64,000 nucleotides of DNA, taken from assembly GCF_017591425.1 (NCBI RefSeq), contig NW_024466599.1:28310001-28374000 (forward strand), given 5' to 3'. The DNA comes from Ochotona curzoniae (Eukaryota > Chordata > Mammalia > Lagomorpha > Ochotonidae). Below are positions 32,346 to 43,924 of this stretch, in pieces. A program made the position numbers and the translations under genes. Each line of letters begins with the position of its first letter. Position 1 is the first letter of the stretch. The notes below the pieces were generated by a model. That model worked only from the letters and a program-made list of their open reading frames with translations, ran no database searches and was not told the origin of the DNA.

Positions 32346-33418
32346 AAAAATTAATCAGCTGGATGTGGAAGTTGATGTACAGCAGAGAAGTCCAAATATT
32401 TGTGGTAAATGTAAAACAGCAAACAAGGATATCAGTAGAAGCTAAAATGACTAATTCCTAACTGCTTGTTAGGGTATAACTGAGACTAATGAAGTTCCTG
32501 TGATATTTCCATATTAACTGTCTGTAACCAAAGCCTCAAGTAATTTGATTTATTTGCCTAAAAGGATAATCTAAACCTTTTATTGCTGGGGTTTCTGTGC
32601 TTTTGGTAGAACTGTATGCAGCACCTTTGCTGGTGTTCCCACTGAATTGTGGATATGATCAACTAAGGTGCTGTCTAGAGGATCCTTTTCAGCTGAATAG
32701 TCCTTGGGTGATTCTCCAACATGGTCGTTGGTAAAATGCAGCCATATGTATGTGCTTGGAGGGTATAGTACCAGGAATGGAAAAATGTAAAGACAACAAA
32801 CAGGGAATATTCTGAAAACAAGGTTTAGCTGCCCCACTGACCATTAGAGTATTCTAAGCCATCTCTTTTGTCACATTTCTCTCCACCTATAATTCTCAGT
32901 GTTTAGTCACCACTGAGGCGAATTGTTGGTAGATCTGCTTTGTCCTCCACTACTTAGCACACATGGTCAGAGCACATTGCACTTGGGCCCTTGTGCTATG
33001 AATTTTCATCTAAAGAGTCATTAAATAAGTCAATTTAAAGTGTTTTTTTTTTTCTGTTGAGTGTTTATTACCACCACCTGACACATTATTAAAATCAAGC
33101 AAGCATCAATTAGCTGCAGACACATACATGACAATTTACTGGGGGCACAACAGGGCTGTACCACATGTCCCCTTAGAGTTCATAATAATTTGGCAGAGAG
33201 CAGAGCTCTCTGTGTAGGCAACAAATGTGTCTAATTGACTTCATAGGAAATAAGGTCCACATGTCAAAACATCTGGGTACAATTTCTGGGCATTTAAACA
33301 ACTGGCTCTACAGAGGCATGGAATTTGTCCAGGGTATCATTCTGGAGTTAATCAATGCTCTTTTCTTTATTCTACCGGTTGGCCCATAATGTTGCCTTTC
33401 GCTGTGGACCATACTCAC
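32346..33418. other. no feature recognised
   Basis: The minus-strand frame at 32580-32837 has no recognisable domain. A T run is near 33044-33053. Otherwise unique-looking. Confidence 0.5.
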
Positions 33419-33491
33419 CTGCTGATAGTTTGAAGTGATGAGCCTCTCTATTGCCAATCTCTCCATTTCTTTTGCAATCCTGGATTTCTGT
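33419..33491 (-). other. candidate internal exon, 73 nt, unrecognised gene
   Basis: On the minus strand a strong 3' splice site (TCCTTCTTTTCTGGCTCAG, with a CTGAT branch-like motif about 20 nt upstream) is followed by 73 nt and a near-perfect donor, CAG/GTGAGTATGG. Two of three frames are open. One reads QKSRIAKEMERLAIERLITS, a charged helix-like peptide; the other (beginning TEIQDCKRNG) would join in phase with the candidate exon at 43266-43393. No gene is recognised. Chance pseudo-exons of this quality occur at appreciable rate, so this is only a candidate. Confidence 0.25.
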
Positions 33492-33649
33492 CTGAGCCAG
33501 AAAAGAAGGATCAGATGAGGCACTTGGCACATGCTCTTTGACTTTTGTGTTACAGAAACTGTGTGCTTCTCTTCAGGTCCTGGAATGTGTCTAATTCCAC
33601 TTAGCTTTTACTGACTGCATCCAAGCCATTAGCCGCTCTGTGCCATTTT
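33492..33649. other. no feature recognised
   Basis: Short unassigned spacer. Confidence 0.5.
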
Positions 33650-33815
33650 CTTGTTTCCTATCTCTGGAACAGTGCTTACCAGATTTATGACCTAATGTGA
33701 CTATTCATGCATCTGTCTTTTCCATTAGCATGTTAACTTCTTGAGGTTCAGGATTCTGTGGTTCAGAATTTTAAGCCTGCTCAGCTCACGAACTGCTCAT
33801 GGAATGTTTGTAGCA
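33650..33815 (+). mobile_element. L2 3'-end fragment
   Basis: CATCTGTCTTTTCCATTAGC, TGTTAACTTCTTGAGGTTCA and GGATTCTGTGG resemble the L2 3' part (remembered: tgtctcccccactagaatgtaagctcc, then a 'tgagggcaggga' segment). The last part is decayed. Confidence 0.5.
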
Positions 33816-35305
33816 TTAGCAAATTGATTTTTTTGCCTTGTCAACTAAAATGATTAGGATAGAAAATACAACCAAAATAAGTTTGTATTCCTGCAGCAGG
33901 TACTCTTTTGTTACTGAGATATATTGGTAGGTTTGTGTTCTCCCTATGCTTAGGGGACGAGTCCTGGATAGCTCCTGCAGTGTGCTTCCCTGTGTAATTG
34001 GGAAACCATCACAATCAAGTGATATCTTGATGGGAATGCAGACTTCTTAGCCTGATTTAAGACTAGCAAGTTCAAAACGGTAAACGTGGAGGACAAGGAG
34101 TCTTGAAGTTCAAGAAGTTTCCTTATCGGCATGAATGAGCCTGGAATCTTCTATAGGAGAGAGAGAGGGAGTTATTCCTTCATAAATGCAGCCATGATAT
34201 TTTTGGGAGAACATGAAACTATTAGAAATGAGTAAATCTTGGTGAAATTTTAGTCCACCATCTGATAGATGATTCTGTTCCATCTTCTCACCTACATTCT
34301 TCTCCCTTTAGCTATAATTTTTGCACAAAAATGCGGGTCTATGTACCTACTCCAGTGCTCATGGTTGCCTTTAATAAGGGAAAGGGGAATTACTTGTGAG
34401 ATTCCAGGATAATAGACTGAGTAGTCTTTTGACAAAATAGTATTTCTGTAAAACATTCAATTTTAACTTTGATGTCCTTGTCACTTATTATTTAATGTGT
34501 GTATATCCTACAATATAGTATAATATACACATATTAAAATCTCTTAAAGCACTTGCTTAACAGACATTAAGCTGATGGAAGTTGTGTTTGTTTTTCCTTT
34601 ATAATAGCTACAAGTCTCCTCTTTTCCTTTTGAAAAGATGATCTTCAAATATCAGTGGCTAAGTGTGCTTGCAGGAGGGAAAAAATAGTATTGAAAATCT
34701 GGAATAGCTAGAATAAGCATGAAAAAGGCATAACTACTGATGGTCTCAGGTTGTCTTTCGTGCCATATCCACATAATTTAGTGGGAAAATTACATTACTT
34801 TAGAACTTTCAGTATTATGTCTATGAAATAAAAGTTACTGAGCAGTGAATATAAGGAACGGAAAAAACGAATGTAAAACTACTGGTCTATAACTAAATAT
34901 CAAAAACATTGACTTTTAATCATCTGACCATGACAGAGCGGGTGATACTAACTGGCTCTCCAAATATAACAAATCTGAAAACTGTCATAAACACAAAAAA
35001 ATACACACACACAAAACAAAGCAAAACAACCTCCCCCAATTGCCTCCCTCCCCCCCCCCCCCCCACAGAAACTTGTTTTCAGATATTAGGTACTAGGCAA
35101 CATGGGACTGCATGTCTAAAGAAAACTGAGGGATGTGACAAACCTCATTTTCATTTTGGAGGCAGTTTAGAAACTGCACAGAAACAGAACACAAGGAGTG
35201 GAAAGGGGCTCTGCTTAACTGCAAATACAGATGAGAATCTGGTATGTAAAGAATATTAATGATATCCAGAAGATTAGTTGCATAAGCATCTCCTTGATAA
35301 CTTTT
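33816..35305. other. repeat-poor unassigned block
   Basis: No gene recognised. Short AC/AAAC-rich stretch at 34994-35034 and a C15 run at 35050-35064; the 116-codon frame at 34909-35259 passes through both and is not credible as coding. Confidence 0.5.
35050..35064. repeat. poly-C tract, 15 nt
   Basis: Run of 15 C, the longest homopolymeric C/G tract in the window; likely length-variable and a common site of sequencing error. Confidence 0.9.
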
Positions 35306-35636
35306 GGGCCAGGCACGGTAGTCTAGCGGCTAAATTCCTCACTTTGGATGCACCAGGATCCCATATGGGCACTGGTTCTAATCCCAGCAGCCCTGCTTCC
35401 CATCCTGCTTGTGGCCTGGGAAAGCAGTCAAGGACGGCCCCAAGCCTTGGAACCCTGCACCCTCATGGGAGACCTAGAAGAGGCTCCAGACTCCTGGCTT
35501 TGAATTGGCTCAGCTCTGGCCATTTCAGCCATTTGAGGTGTGAATCATCAGATGGAAGATTTCATTCTCTATATCTCCTCATCTCTTTATGCCTGACTTT
35601 CCAATAGAAATACATTTTTTAAAAAAATACATTTTT
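35306..35636 (+). mobile_element. CSINE (young type)
   Basis: Forward copy: GGGCCAGGCACGGTAGTCTA, CCCATATGGGCACTGGTTCT, GATGGAAGATTTCATTC, CTGACTTTCCAATAGAAATA, then an A-rich tail containing a duplicated ATACATTTTTT. The tail is rearranged relative to the AATAAATAAATCTT form. Confidence 0.93.
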
Positions 35637-35641
35637 TTAAT

Positions 35642-36100
35642 GTGAAAGTGAAGCTCCACTATAACATGCAAGAGAACTACTGGGGAAAGACAGACCATCA
35701 GCAAATCTCCAACATAACAAGTCTACAATATATCTATTGTGACAAAGTCTTGTATCCTCGAAGTTTTGATGATATCACATACCAGATGGAACCTGTGGTA
35801 TTTGTGTTTATCTTTTTGGAACTGGCTCATTTCACTTGGCATAATGATTTGCAGTTGCATCCATTTTGTCACAAAACACAGGATTTCACTCTTTATGGCT
35901 GAGTAGCATTGCACATTTTCCTTATCTAGTCATTATTCAGTGGATGTCTGGGTTAATTCCATATCTTAGCTATTGTAAATTGAGCTGTCCATATAACTCT
36001 CACATGTTGATTTTCTTTCATCAGGATAAATTTCCAGTAGTGAGATGGCTAAACATTATGGATAATCCTGCGATCAATATGAGCAAAAACTGACATTTTA
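35642..36100 (-). mobile_element. L1 ORF2 3' region, antisense
   Basis: Reversed end of ORF2: GAACTGGCTCATTTCACTTG, CATAATGATTTGCAGTTGC, TTTATGGCTGAGTAGCATTG, GGATGTCTGGGTTAATTCC. It is followed about 250 bp later by an L1 end in the opposite orientation. Not coding. Confidence 0.7.
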
Positions 36101-36354
36101 AAATGCGATTATTGTGTATAGCCTTTGATTGTTTTTTTTTGTTGTTGTTGTTGTTTGACATTTGCTAAATGGCTTACCTAATGAGTGATCAGGATTGTGA
36201 TTGTGGAGCCATCTGAAATCATGTCATTGTAAAAATTAAAGGAAGTCAGGAGGGAGTGTTAAAATTTTAGTAAAGGAAGTCAGGAATATAATAAGCAAGA
36301 AATGTTAAAACTATGAAATCTCAAGAGGTCCACTTTCATTCTTATACATTTTAA
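36101..36354. other. spacer with short duplicated AAAGGAAGTCAGGA
   Basis: The 14-mer occurs at about 36237 and 36282. No gene recognised. Confidence 0.5.
36129..36158. repeat. (TTG)n-rich simple repeat
   Basis: A short T run followed by four to five TTG units. Confidence 0.8.
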
Positions 36355-36690
36355 AATATTTTACAATTAATGACTGGATGAAGAAAATGTGTATACATGC
36401 ACTATGAAATACTATTCAGCCCTAAAGAATGAAATCCTGAATTGTGTGACCAAATGGATCACCTGGAAGTACTATGCTTAGTGAAAAAGCCTTAAAGACA
36501 AATAACATGTTTTGTTTGACATGTAGTAATGAATATAGAATGTAGATATTTGTAAGAAATCATTGCAAATTTAAAGTCTTAGTGATCTGACCAATCTCTA
36601 ATGATTAAACATTGAATTCTAATCATTGAAGCAACAATCTGCTGGATATGAAAAAATCAATAAAGATTACTTGTAGGTGGGTGGGAAAGT
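36355..36690 (+). mobile_element. old L1 (L1M-like) end of ORF2 and 3' UTR
   Basis: Forward sequence: ACTATGAAATACTATTCAGC, CCCTAAAGAATGAAATCCTG, ATGCTTAGTGAAAAAGCC, AAGACAAATAACATG. This is the reverse of the antisense landmarks seen in neighbouring L1s, so orientation is plus. Highly decayed, older than the lagomorph-specific copies. An AATAAAG occurs near its right edge. Confidence 0.7.
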
Positions 36691-36759
36691 TATATAAAAT
36701 AGTTTTAAAAAAGTGTTCTGTAGATAATCTCATAGGTGACCACTAAAATATTTGTCTCA

Positions 36760-36862
36760 GATTTTTAGTCTCTAGACCTGTCACAAAATGTTTGCTTTTT
36801 GTGAGTTGCCCAGTCTTTGATATTTTGTTCTAGCAGTACAAAACTGATTAAGATGTTTTCCA
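36760..36862 (+). mobile_element. MLT1-type LTR 3' end fragment
   Basis: TCTCTAGACCTGTCACAAAA, TGAGTTGCCCAGTCTTTGAT, ATTTTGTTCTAGCAG and ACTGATTAAGATG follow the remembered order of an MaLR LTR 3' end (aactgtgag..., gccacccagtttgtggta, tttgttatagcagc, gactaagac). Confidence 0.5.
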
Positions 36863-37254
36863 ACCAGACAAGTTAGTACAAAGTTTTTTTTATTATGCTC
36901 TAATTCATTAAATCTTTATTCTGGCCTACGGGTCATAAATGGGTGCTATGTGTTACCAGTGATTTACTGCAAATAGAGCACAAAAGTAAATTAAATATTG
37001 GTGTCATTGCCTGTGATCTTTGTAAACAAGCAAATATAAGGCCAATGCATCAGGAGACCTGGCCTGTTAAAATACATGGCTTATCTACTCAGCAGTGTTA
37101 CTCACAGCTATGAAGTAGAATTATAAAATAAGGACATTCTATTGTATACTGTAGTATTGATGCACATTATGCTAAATTAAATTAACCAATCACATAATAT
37201 TAAATGACTCCACCTTTTCATGTCAATAGAATAGGCATTCTTAAAAAACACAAA
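36863..37254. other. no feature recognised
   Basis: AT-rich unassigned sequence. Confidence 0.5.
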
Positions 37255-37450
37255 CAAAAATTGGAGTGTTGGTTACTAGGGACTAGGTTGAGGGCTGGAG
37301 GCAGGAGGTTTGCTTGATTGCTGCGTTGTAGCTTTGTTTGCCATTTTCTCAGGATAAGTAACATTGAACACCTTTACATGTACCTGTTGGCTTTTGTGTG
37401 TTTTCTCTAGAGAAATGTCTAAGAAGATATTTAAAAGTTTATCCACCCAC
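37255..37450. mobile_element. old L1 scraps in both orientations
   Basis: 37255-37310 resembles a forward L1 3' UTR (GTGTTGGTTACTAGGGACTA, GGTTGAGGGCTGGAGG). 37355-37450 resembles the antisense end of ORF2 (CACCTTTACATGTACCTG, TTGGCTTTTGTGTG, GAGAAATGTCTAAGAAG). Both are short and decayed. Confidence 0.45.
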
Positions 37451-37511
37451 AAGTAGCTTAATTAATATTCAAAGTGACTTGCCAGAGCAAAGAAATTTGA
37501 GTGGTAAACAG

Positions 37512-37701
37512 GAATCTTCTCCGGGTCACCCTTGCGGATGCAGGGTTGCAAGGCTTTAGATGACCAACTTCTGCTTTCTCAGGTCACAAACAGGGACCTG
37601 GGTGGGAAGTGGAGCAGGTGGGACATGAACCAGCATCCACATGGGATCTCGGTGCTTAGAGGGGGAGGATTAGAAATTCAAGCCATTGTACCAGTCCCTG
37701 G
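37512..37701 (-). mobile_element. CSINE, truncated
   Basis: Reverse copy lacking the tail half: CTTCTCCGGGTCACCCTTGC, GGATGCAGGGTTGC, GGTGGGAAGTGGAGCAGGTG, ATCCACATGGGATCTC and reversed head CATTGTACCAGTCCCTGG. Confidence 0.8.
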
Positions 37702-38439
37702 AAATGTTCTTATAGTGAAAAAGCTTTCCTGCTTGCCTTTGTGGTACTCCATGCAAGCAGAGGAAGATGGGTAGAATTTGGGGACTCTGGTGGGTAGGGA
37801 GGGATCTCCCATTAGGTCAGCGGCTCAAATCTGGAGGACTGCAGTGGCATTTTGGGTATATTCCACCTTCAAATTTTCCAAGTGTTTGAGATTCAGTCTC
37901 AAAAGTTTGAGATTCAGTGAATTCGGATTGTATTTTGCTAATCCCCTTTGCTGTTTATTCTTCAATCCCTTGTGTACTTAAAAGGCAATTTAATACATCT
38001 GTTTCATATTCATTTACACTTAACTCACCTACATGTTATTTGGAAAGAAAGTAATCTAAGGAATCTTTCCTTTGGATTCAGTTGATAAAGGATGACCTCC
38101 AATTCCAAAAAGACAGAAACAAATAAATACCAGGGTTGTTTAGTCTAATTCCTGTTACAGAAGCCCTCTCTTTGGCCTTAGGCAATGCTATGACATAGCA
38201 CCAAGGCTTTAGTCTTCCAGTGACTCCTGCTTTTCCATATTTACCTTCCCGGGGACTGTCATTCTGTGTGCCCCTCAAGTACTCTGCTGTCCTGAAGTAG
38301 TGCTAATGTGTTATGAACCCAAGCACAGTTTGCCATATTGTCTTAACTCTTGTTTATTGGCAGGTCACAGGGCTATTTCTTGTTTATCCAATTGCATACT
38401 AAGATGTTCTGGGAAGGATTGGGATAAATGAGCAATACA
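37702..38439. other. unassigned; short 21-bp-period duplication at 37884-37918
   Basis: GTTTGAGATTCAGT occurs at 37884-37897 and again at 37905-37918. No gene recognised in the interval. Confidence 0.6.
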
Positions 38440-38640
38440 AGAACTTATTGAGTGTTTACCACAAGCCAGCAGTTGCTTTACTTTGTTATATTCTCTTAAC
38501 AACCCCAGAAGGAAGTGGCATTTCTGTCCAGATTAAAAAAAAAAAAGGCAAAAACCTTGAACTTAGGCACACAAGTTGAATGAGTTGCTGTACTGTTTGT
38601 GCATTGCAGAGCAGAAAGTGAAACTACAGGCAGGTGGTAC
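38440..38640 (-). mobile_element. MIR, antisense
   Basis: Reversed MIR order: TTATTGAGTGTTTACCACAA, TTGCTTTACTTTG, TTCTCTTAACAACCCCAGAA, GGAAGTGGCATTTCTG, then the diverged core with ACACAAGTTGAATGAG. A short A12 run has expanded inside it. Confidence 0.65.
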
Positions 38641-40504
38641 TAACGCATACAGTACTCTCATTTGTTGCATCCTGTGGACTGACCATTCTTCCCAAAACAT
38701 TTTTATTAACCGGTATTTGCTGAAGTCTCTTTATCTTCAATAAAAACATGGATGGGAAGAGAAGAAACATTCAAGATGGCCTTTCAATGGTTACAGAAGA
38801 TTGAAAGCCACAGAACAATCTTTCAGGACTCTTGGACCATGATGTTTGGGTGGAGAGGGTGCGGGAATCACCATACTTCCATCAGAGTTTGACTTAGAAA
38901 GAAAAATGTTTCCTTTTGTGTCTTAAAGTGCCCGATATAAATGTCTGTCAAGAGTCCATCATGATATCTTACACATGAATGGCATAAATGTTTTCCAGTC
39001 TGCATTCTACAGGCTGACTGTCGGAACCAGGGGACAGCAGAGCCTTGGCCCCTCTGAAGTCTCAGGGAGGGGACTGTGCATACATCTCCAAGCCTCTGGT
39101 GGACTTGAGCAATTTGTGGTTTCTACAAAATACATGTTGTTTTACGTCCCCCTCTACGGTCTCATCTAAATGAGACTACCTTGGTGAAGATTGTATTTGT
39201 GAAAAAAGGTTACATTGTGAGCATCTGGAGATTAAGTAAATGGTCCTTTCTTGGGGGCACAGCTTAGTTCATAAAGTTGCTAACAGGAAGAGCCTGGAAT
39301 GAAGATCCAGGAGGCAGGAAGTAGAATTATGTCAGTTGGTGGATGCAGCAAAGAGAACTTCAGTGGGATGCCTCCTGTTCCTCTCATGGCTCTGGGATGA
39401 GGCCAGGCCTCTTCTGGGTGATAGTGGAACAGTTCCCAAACAAGTGAGCGTTTGCAGTGTGGGGGGACTTTTTTTGTGATTGCTTCTACCACACTTGGTT
39501 CTTAATACATTCTGGATCAAACCCCTTCAGACCCTTCAGGTTCCCCATCTCCACATTTAACAACACATGGAGTACAATAAGCATCTTTCTAAGGAGAAGT
39601 GTAATATTTTACTCTTGGAGTAACACTTTTCTCAGGAAAAAACCAGACACCACCTCTACCTCCTGAAGTACTATGGGGATTAATCTGTTTTGAATTGTGA
39701 CTTCCTTTCCCCCGCCATGATAAGCCCTTTGAGGAACTCAATTATGTAAAAATATCAAAGACTGGTAATGCTTAAATGTGCGTTTCCCCCATCCTTGGTC
39801 TCTCTTGTAACTCCACATGGAGATTTTGATCATACGCTAACCATACTGTTTATTTCAGGTTTGGGCTGATGGAACACGGCTGTTTTTCCATCTGCTTCTA
39901 GAATTTTTGAGAAGCCTTGGGATTAACAAAGTTGTGCTGAAGGAATGAAATTTGTGACATTTTCAATGTTCCTTTTTCTGTTAGAGGTCCTATGTGATGG
40001 CATTTTTTGTGGTGATTAGATTCTAGACCTTTGCTTCTCTTTTTCTCTCATGGGGCAAACAGCTGTCATTATGGATTTTCCTTTCTTTTACAGCCCAAAC
40101 CTCCTCAATGTATTATCTATTAGCTGTTTTCTATTTTCCCCTTGGATAGTAGGGTCTATTGCAGTGAATTTCTGGTATGAAATGACTTTACCACTTGGAA
40201 GTGGTATGGTTATTCCACCTCTGACATTCCAGGCCAGTTGAACAACACAGTCACTTTCTCAGTACCAGTCAGTTAGCCTAACATCATGCTGTCAACCAAA
40301 GCCTGGCAAACCAAAAATCTGCCTTTTCTCCCCTTTCCCCATTCATTCCTTTCCTTCTGCTCCCGCTACACAATTTCTATTTTATCTTGTTCTCAGCCAG
40401 TTTTTGATCTACAATATGGAACTAAAGCTTACAACTGACATTTGGGGACATGCAGGCATGGGTTAGATTTTTTCATAGATAAGAAAGTCACAGCATAGTA
40501 TCTG
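38641..40504. other. repeat-poor unassigned block
   Basis: About 1.9 kb with no recognised repeat, exon or RNA gene. A pyrimidine-rich stretch lies at about 40319-40370. Confidence 0.5.
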
Positions 40505-40700
40505 ATTTTGGAATCTTGAGTCCCTCTTGACTCTGCTACATGGTGAATAGTTAAATAGTCTGAGGAAGTTATCTGAAATTCCTAATGTTCAAAATTGTAA
40601 TGATGCCTACTTCATGTAAGTATCGTGAGGATTTGTGGAGATACTATAAAATACTATATAATGTGAAACGTGCATGCAGAATTATCCACTAATTTGGTGA
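40505..40700 (+). mobile_element. MIR, forward
   Basis: Forward MIR order: AATCTTGAGTCCCTCTTGAC, TCTGCTACATGGTGAATAG, AATTGTAATGATGCCTACTT, TCGTGAGGATTTGTGGAG, ATAATGTGAAACGTGC. Diverged but collinear. Confidence 0.65.
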
Positions 40701-43265
40701 AATCTATTCAAAGCTAACCTTGGTCACAGGGGAATAATTATTTCACTTGTTAATGTCTCAAAAGGACTTTTATGGATATAGTATGATGATCAGTCCACAG
40801 CAAGGGCCATAGTTGCTACAAGGGCTCTGGTGCTCACCCTCACACCAGCTGGAACAAAAGCACGCTCCTTGGCTTGAGAGGGATTGATGCCCAGAAACCA
40901 CAACTGGTCTCTTTGTGAAGATGATCTTCTAAATACCTGTATCTCCAGAAACTGCATTTGGCCCAGGGATCATTGGTTCTTGTAGTTGTTGATTGTATTT
41001 GCAGTCTTTGGGCAGGCTCAGGTATTCCAAGCAAAGGCCATGTCAGAGAAAGGAATATGACTGACAAGAAGGAATCCTAGTACCTAGGAATCTACTTCAA
41101 CTTCACTTCCACTATATTCCCTCCTGTCCAATGTGCTCATTTCTAACCATGACAGAACATTTGGATGTATTGAACTACACACTGTATAGAAACATGATTT
41201 AAATGCTGTCATGGCTTTCATCAGAGGCAACAGATCTCCAACGCTGAGGATCTTTTTTCGGAAAGTAAGTTAAACCCCTCATGTAACTCATGCCCTCCGT
41301 GCCGACTTCTCCAGGAATTACTTCCTCAGAACTCTTTCCAAGAATGAGCCAACCAGAATATGTGCTGTTTTAGCCTTATTTCTTTTGAATGCAGGTTTTC
41401 TCATTTAAATCCAACTACTATGCTACGAACGTATGATTGACAGGTCTGTTCACATAATACAACTTTGTTGGATCTTAATCCTGATCTGATTCACTTAGCA
41501 TTTTTTGTGACCCTCTTTATGGTGGTTAAAGTGGTTTGACTTCTATAATTTTCCATTTTTTTTCTTCCCTTCTCAAGATTTTTTTTTCTGACTTTACTAA
41601 TTAAATCACTGTCCACTCACTAAGTTCTGTTGCTCTTTTTCTGTTCTGTATTGCAGGTTACCCTTCAGCTCAATCATTACTATTTAACTCAGAACTGCAT
41701 TACACTGATGTAATGCAGAGGAGAGGGAAGGGGGTGGGGATAGGCATGCCTTTTATTTCAGGGAGCAAGCACTTGAGAGAATTGGGTGATGTCTCGTTGT
41801 TAGATGTTATGGACAGATAGGGAAATGATATGAATTTAGGTTTCTTATTTCATCCATGGAATGAAAGGCAGGGAACACTGTATTATTTTGTGCTAGAAAA
41901 TTTCCCCAATATTTCTTAAAACCAGGACCCTTTCCTATGTAGGGGCTTATAGTCACACACAGAGTACAGTAGATGTGCATCCAAAAGCAAAATATCAAAC
42001 TAATGTGTTTGTGTGCATCTGTGTGCGCAAGGTAGGAGGCTGGGTGATGATGGCAAGCATTCACAAGCAACCTTTTAATTTTCTTCCCTGATGCTGAATG
42101 ACTCCTGCCTCACTGCATGTGTTCCTGACACCCTGGTGTGGCCAACCACGCTACAGGTTTAACATGTTACCCTGGGTGCACAGGGTGAACAATCAGCGAT
42201 CACTATCACTTAAGGATGCATTGCTGTGGCTTTCCTTGTTTACTCTTTCTCATCCACGTGGGATCTGTTGAAATCACAGCTCCCTTTCTGTGAAAGATTG
42301 GTTCAGCTGCCATGAGTTCAACATTAAGTAGTGAACAAACTAAGAAGGGATCAGAGTAGGAGTGCCCAGAACTGCATAAATTAATGTGGCTCCCAAATCT
42401 CCCACTAGGCATTCACCCCAACTGAATACATCTTATTCATTGCAATAGGCCTCCTGTAAAAGACTGAACAATTACTCAAGAACACAGCATGGATCTCTTG
42501 TTCAAAGTGGAGAACAAATCAATTGCCATCTCCTCAAGAAATCTCTCTACTTTGAAAATTCCTATCTCTTCTTGGCTAATTTAGGAAATGCTTCAATTTT
42601 AGCAGTTCTGTTTGCCATGCTACCTGGTAACATGCAGGAGGAGCGTGACCTCTCTGAGAAAGTTGGTGAAAAATGTTTGTGGACAGATTAGTAATAATGA
42701 GGAAAGAAGATAATAAAGACAAACGCCAAGCATATTGCTAGGGCACTAGAAGGTCATTCAAAACAATAATTCTTATTTTCATTAAGAGGGAGTCACTTAG
42801 TGTTCAAGAATATCTCACTTCTTGGGGCTGGTGGTGACCTGAAGACCAGGCAAACTAAAAGGAAACTCTCAGCTTCTCCATGTGCTGTCACAATCTCCCA
42901 CTGCTGGAAATTTTATGTTTAAACGTGATTCCACATGGTGCAAAGCAGTGTTTAAAAACCACTCGTTTAAGGGTAGTAGCTACAACTAGTTCAAAGGTTG
43001 GAACTTGAAACCTTAACTCAGATTCGTGTTGGAGACTGTGACATTGGAGAAAGTCACAGCAGGCCACACGGAGGAGGCAGACGCTGACACAGGCTCTGAG
43101 GTCTTGACTGTCAGCAGATGGGTCTGTGTCCTGACTTGCTCTTCTCAAGTACTAGACGTTACAGTACTTACCAATTCCAGGAAGAGCTATTAGAAATCAT
43201 GTCCCGCACAGTGTTTCCCGTGAGAAGGAACAAATGCCACATGCCAGATAAATGGTCTTACTCAC
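40701..43265. other. repeat-poor unassigned block
   Basis: About 2.5 kb without a recognised gene or repeat. ATTACACTGATGTAATG, a short imperfect palindrome, is at about 41700-41716. A minus-strand alternative donor (TTG/GTAAGTACTG) lies near 43164, downstream of the candidate exon. Confidence 0.5.
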
Positions 43266-43393
43266 CTCTCCATGGGGAGATCTATTACACTGAAGAGCCT
43301 CTTGCGGAGTGAATATCTTTTCGGGTGTGTAGAATTCCCAGAAGTGGTGAAGATCTATTTTTTTCACCTGCATACTCACCCTGGGATTGCTCC
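43266..43393 (-). other. candidate internal exon, 128 nt, unrecognised gene
   Basis: Minus strand: 3' splice site CCTTCCTTTTAACCAG, then 128 nt, then a consensus donor GAG/GTGAGTAAG. One frame is open across the whole segment after a 2-nt split codon and encodes 42 residues, including MQVKKIDLHHFWEFYTPEKI and FTPQEALQCN. The frame has an in-frame stop just upstream of the acceptor, as expected at an intron edge, and ends in phase 0. A TAA upstream and continuation past the donor limit any single-exon reading to about 60 residues. No family recognised; there is no membrane or signal segment. It is more convincing than chance open frames here but unproven. Confidence 0.3.
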
Positions 43394-43924
43394 CTGGTTA
43401 AAAGGAAGGCTAATCAAATTTAGAAATATCTGAAAGGAAGTCCAGATACAGCCTATTATTAAATGAGAGGTGAATGGAGGTTGTATTAGCTCTTGAGGTG
43501 CTATCAATTACACTTGGATTAAAGAGATGGTCTTCAGTAAGAGCATGGAACTAGTCCATGGAAGCAGATGGAATAATGAGCTTTGCAAACTTTTTACCGT
43601 TCAGAAGCCAAAGCTATAACTATAGTTTGTATATAACAAGGCTTTTTTGTTTATTTTTTTGTAATCAGAGAAGTAAAAACTTATTTTAAGAAAAAGGCCA
43701 GGAAGAAACTGAAGTTGATTGTGTTTGGTGGGCTATCATGCAGTTTCAAATGATGTTATAAAGTTAAAAAAATTGAAGAACATAAAATAATGGGATTGTG
43801 AAAGCCACCTGGCTTAAGTACAGCAGTTTGCTGATGGCTGGATTTCTCCACTTGACCTTGAATATTTTCATCTAGTGGTCTCACTTGCACAACTGCCAGA
43901 TTATAATGATCTAATTCAAGTTGA
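43394..43924. other. no feature recognised
   Basis: Unassigned AT-rich sequence upstream (minus strand) of the candidate exon. Confidence 0.5.

Noticed and set aside
33308..33532. 74-codon minus-strand frame as a continuous small protein
   Set aside because: The frame runs through consensus splice sites on both sides of 33419-33491, so at most that 73-nt segment is of interest.
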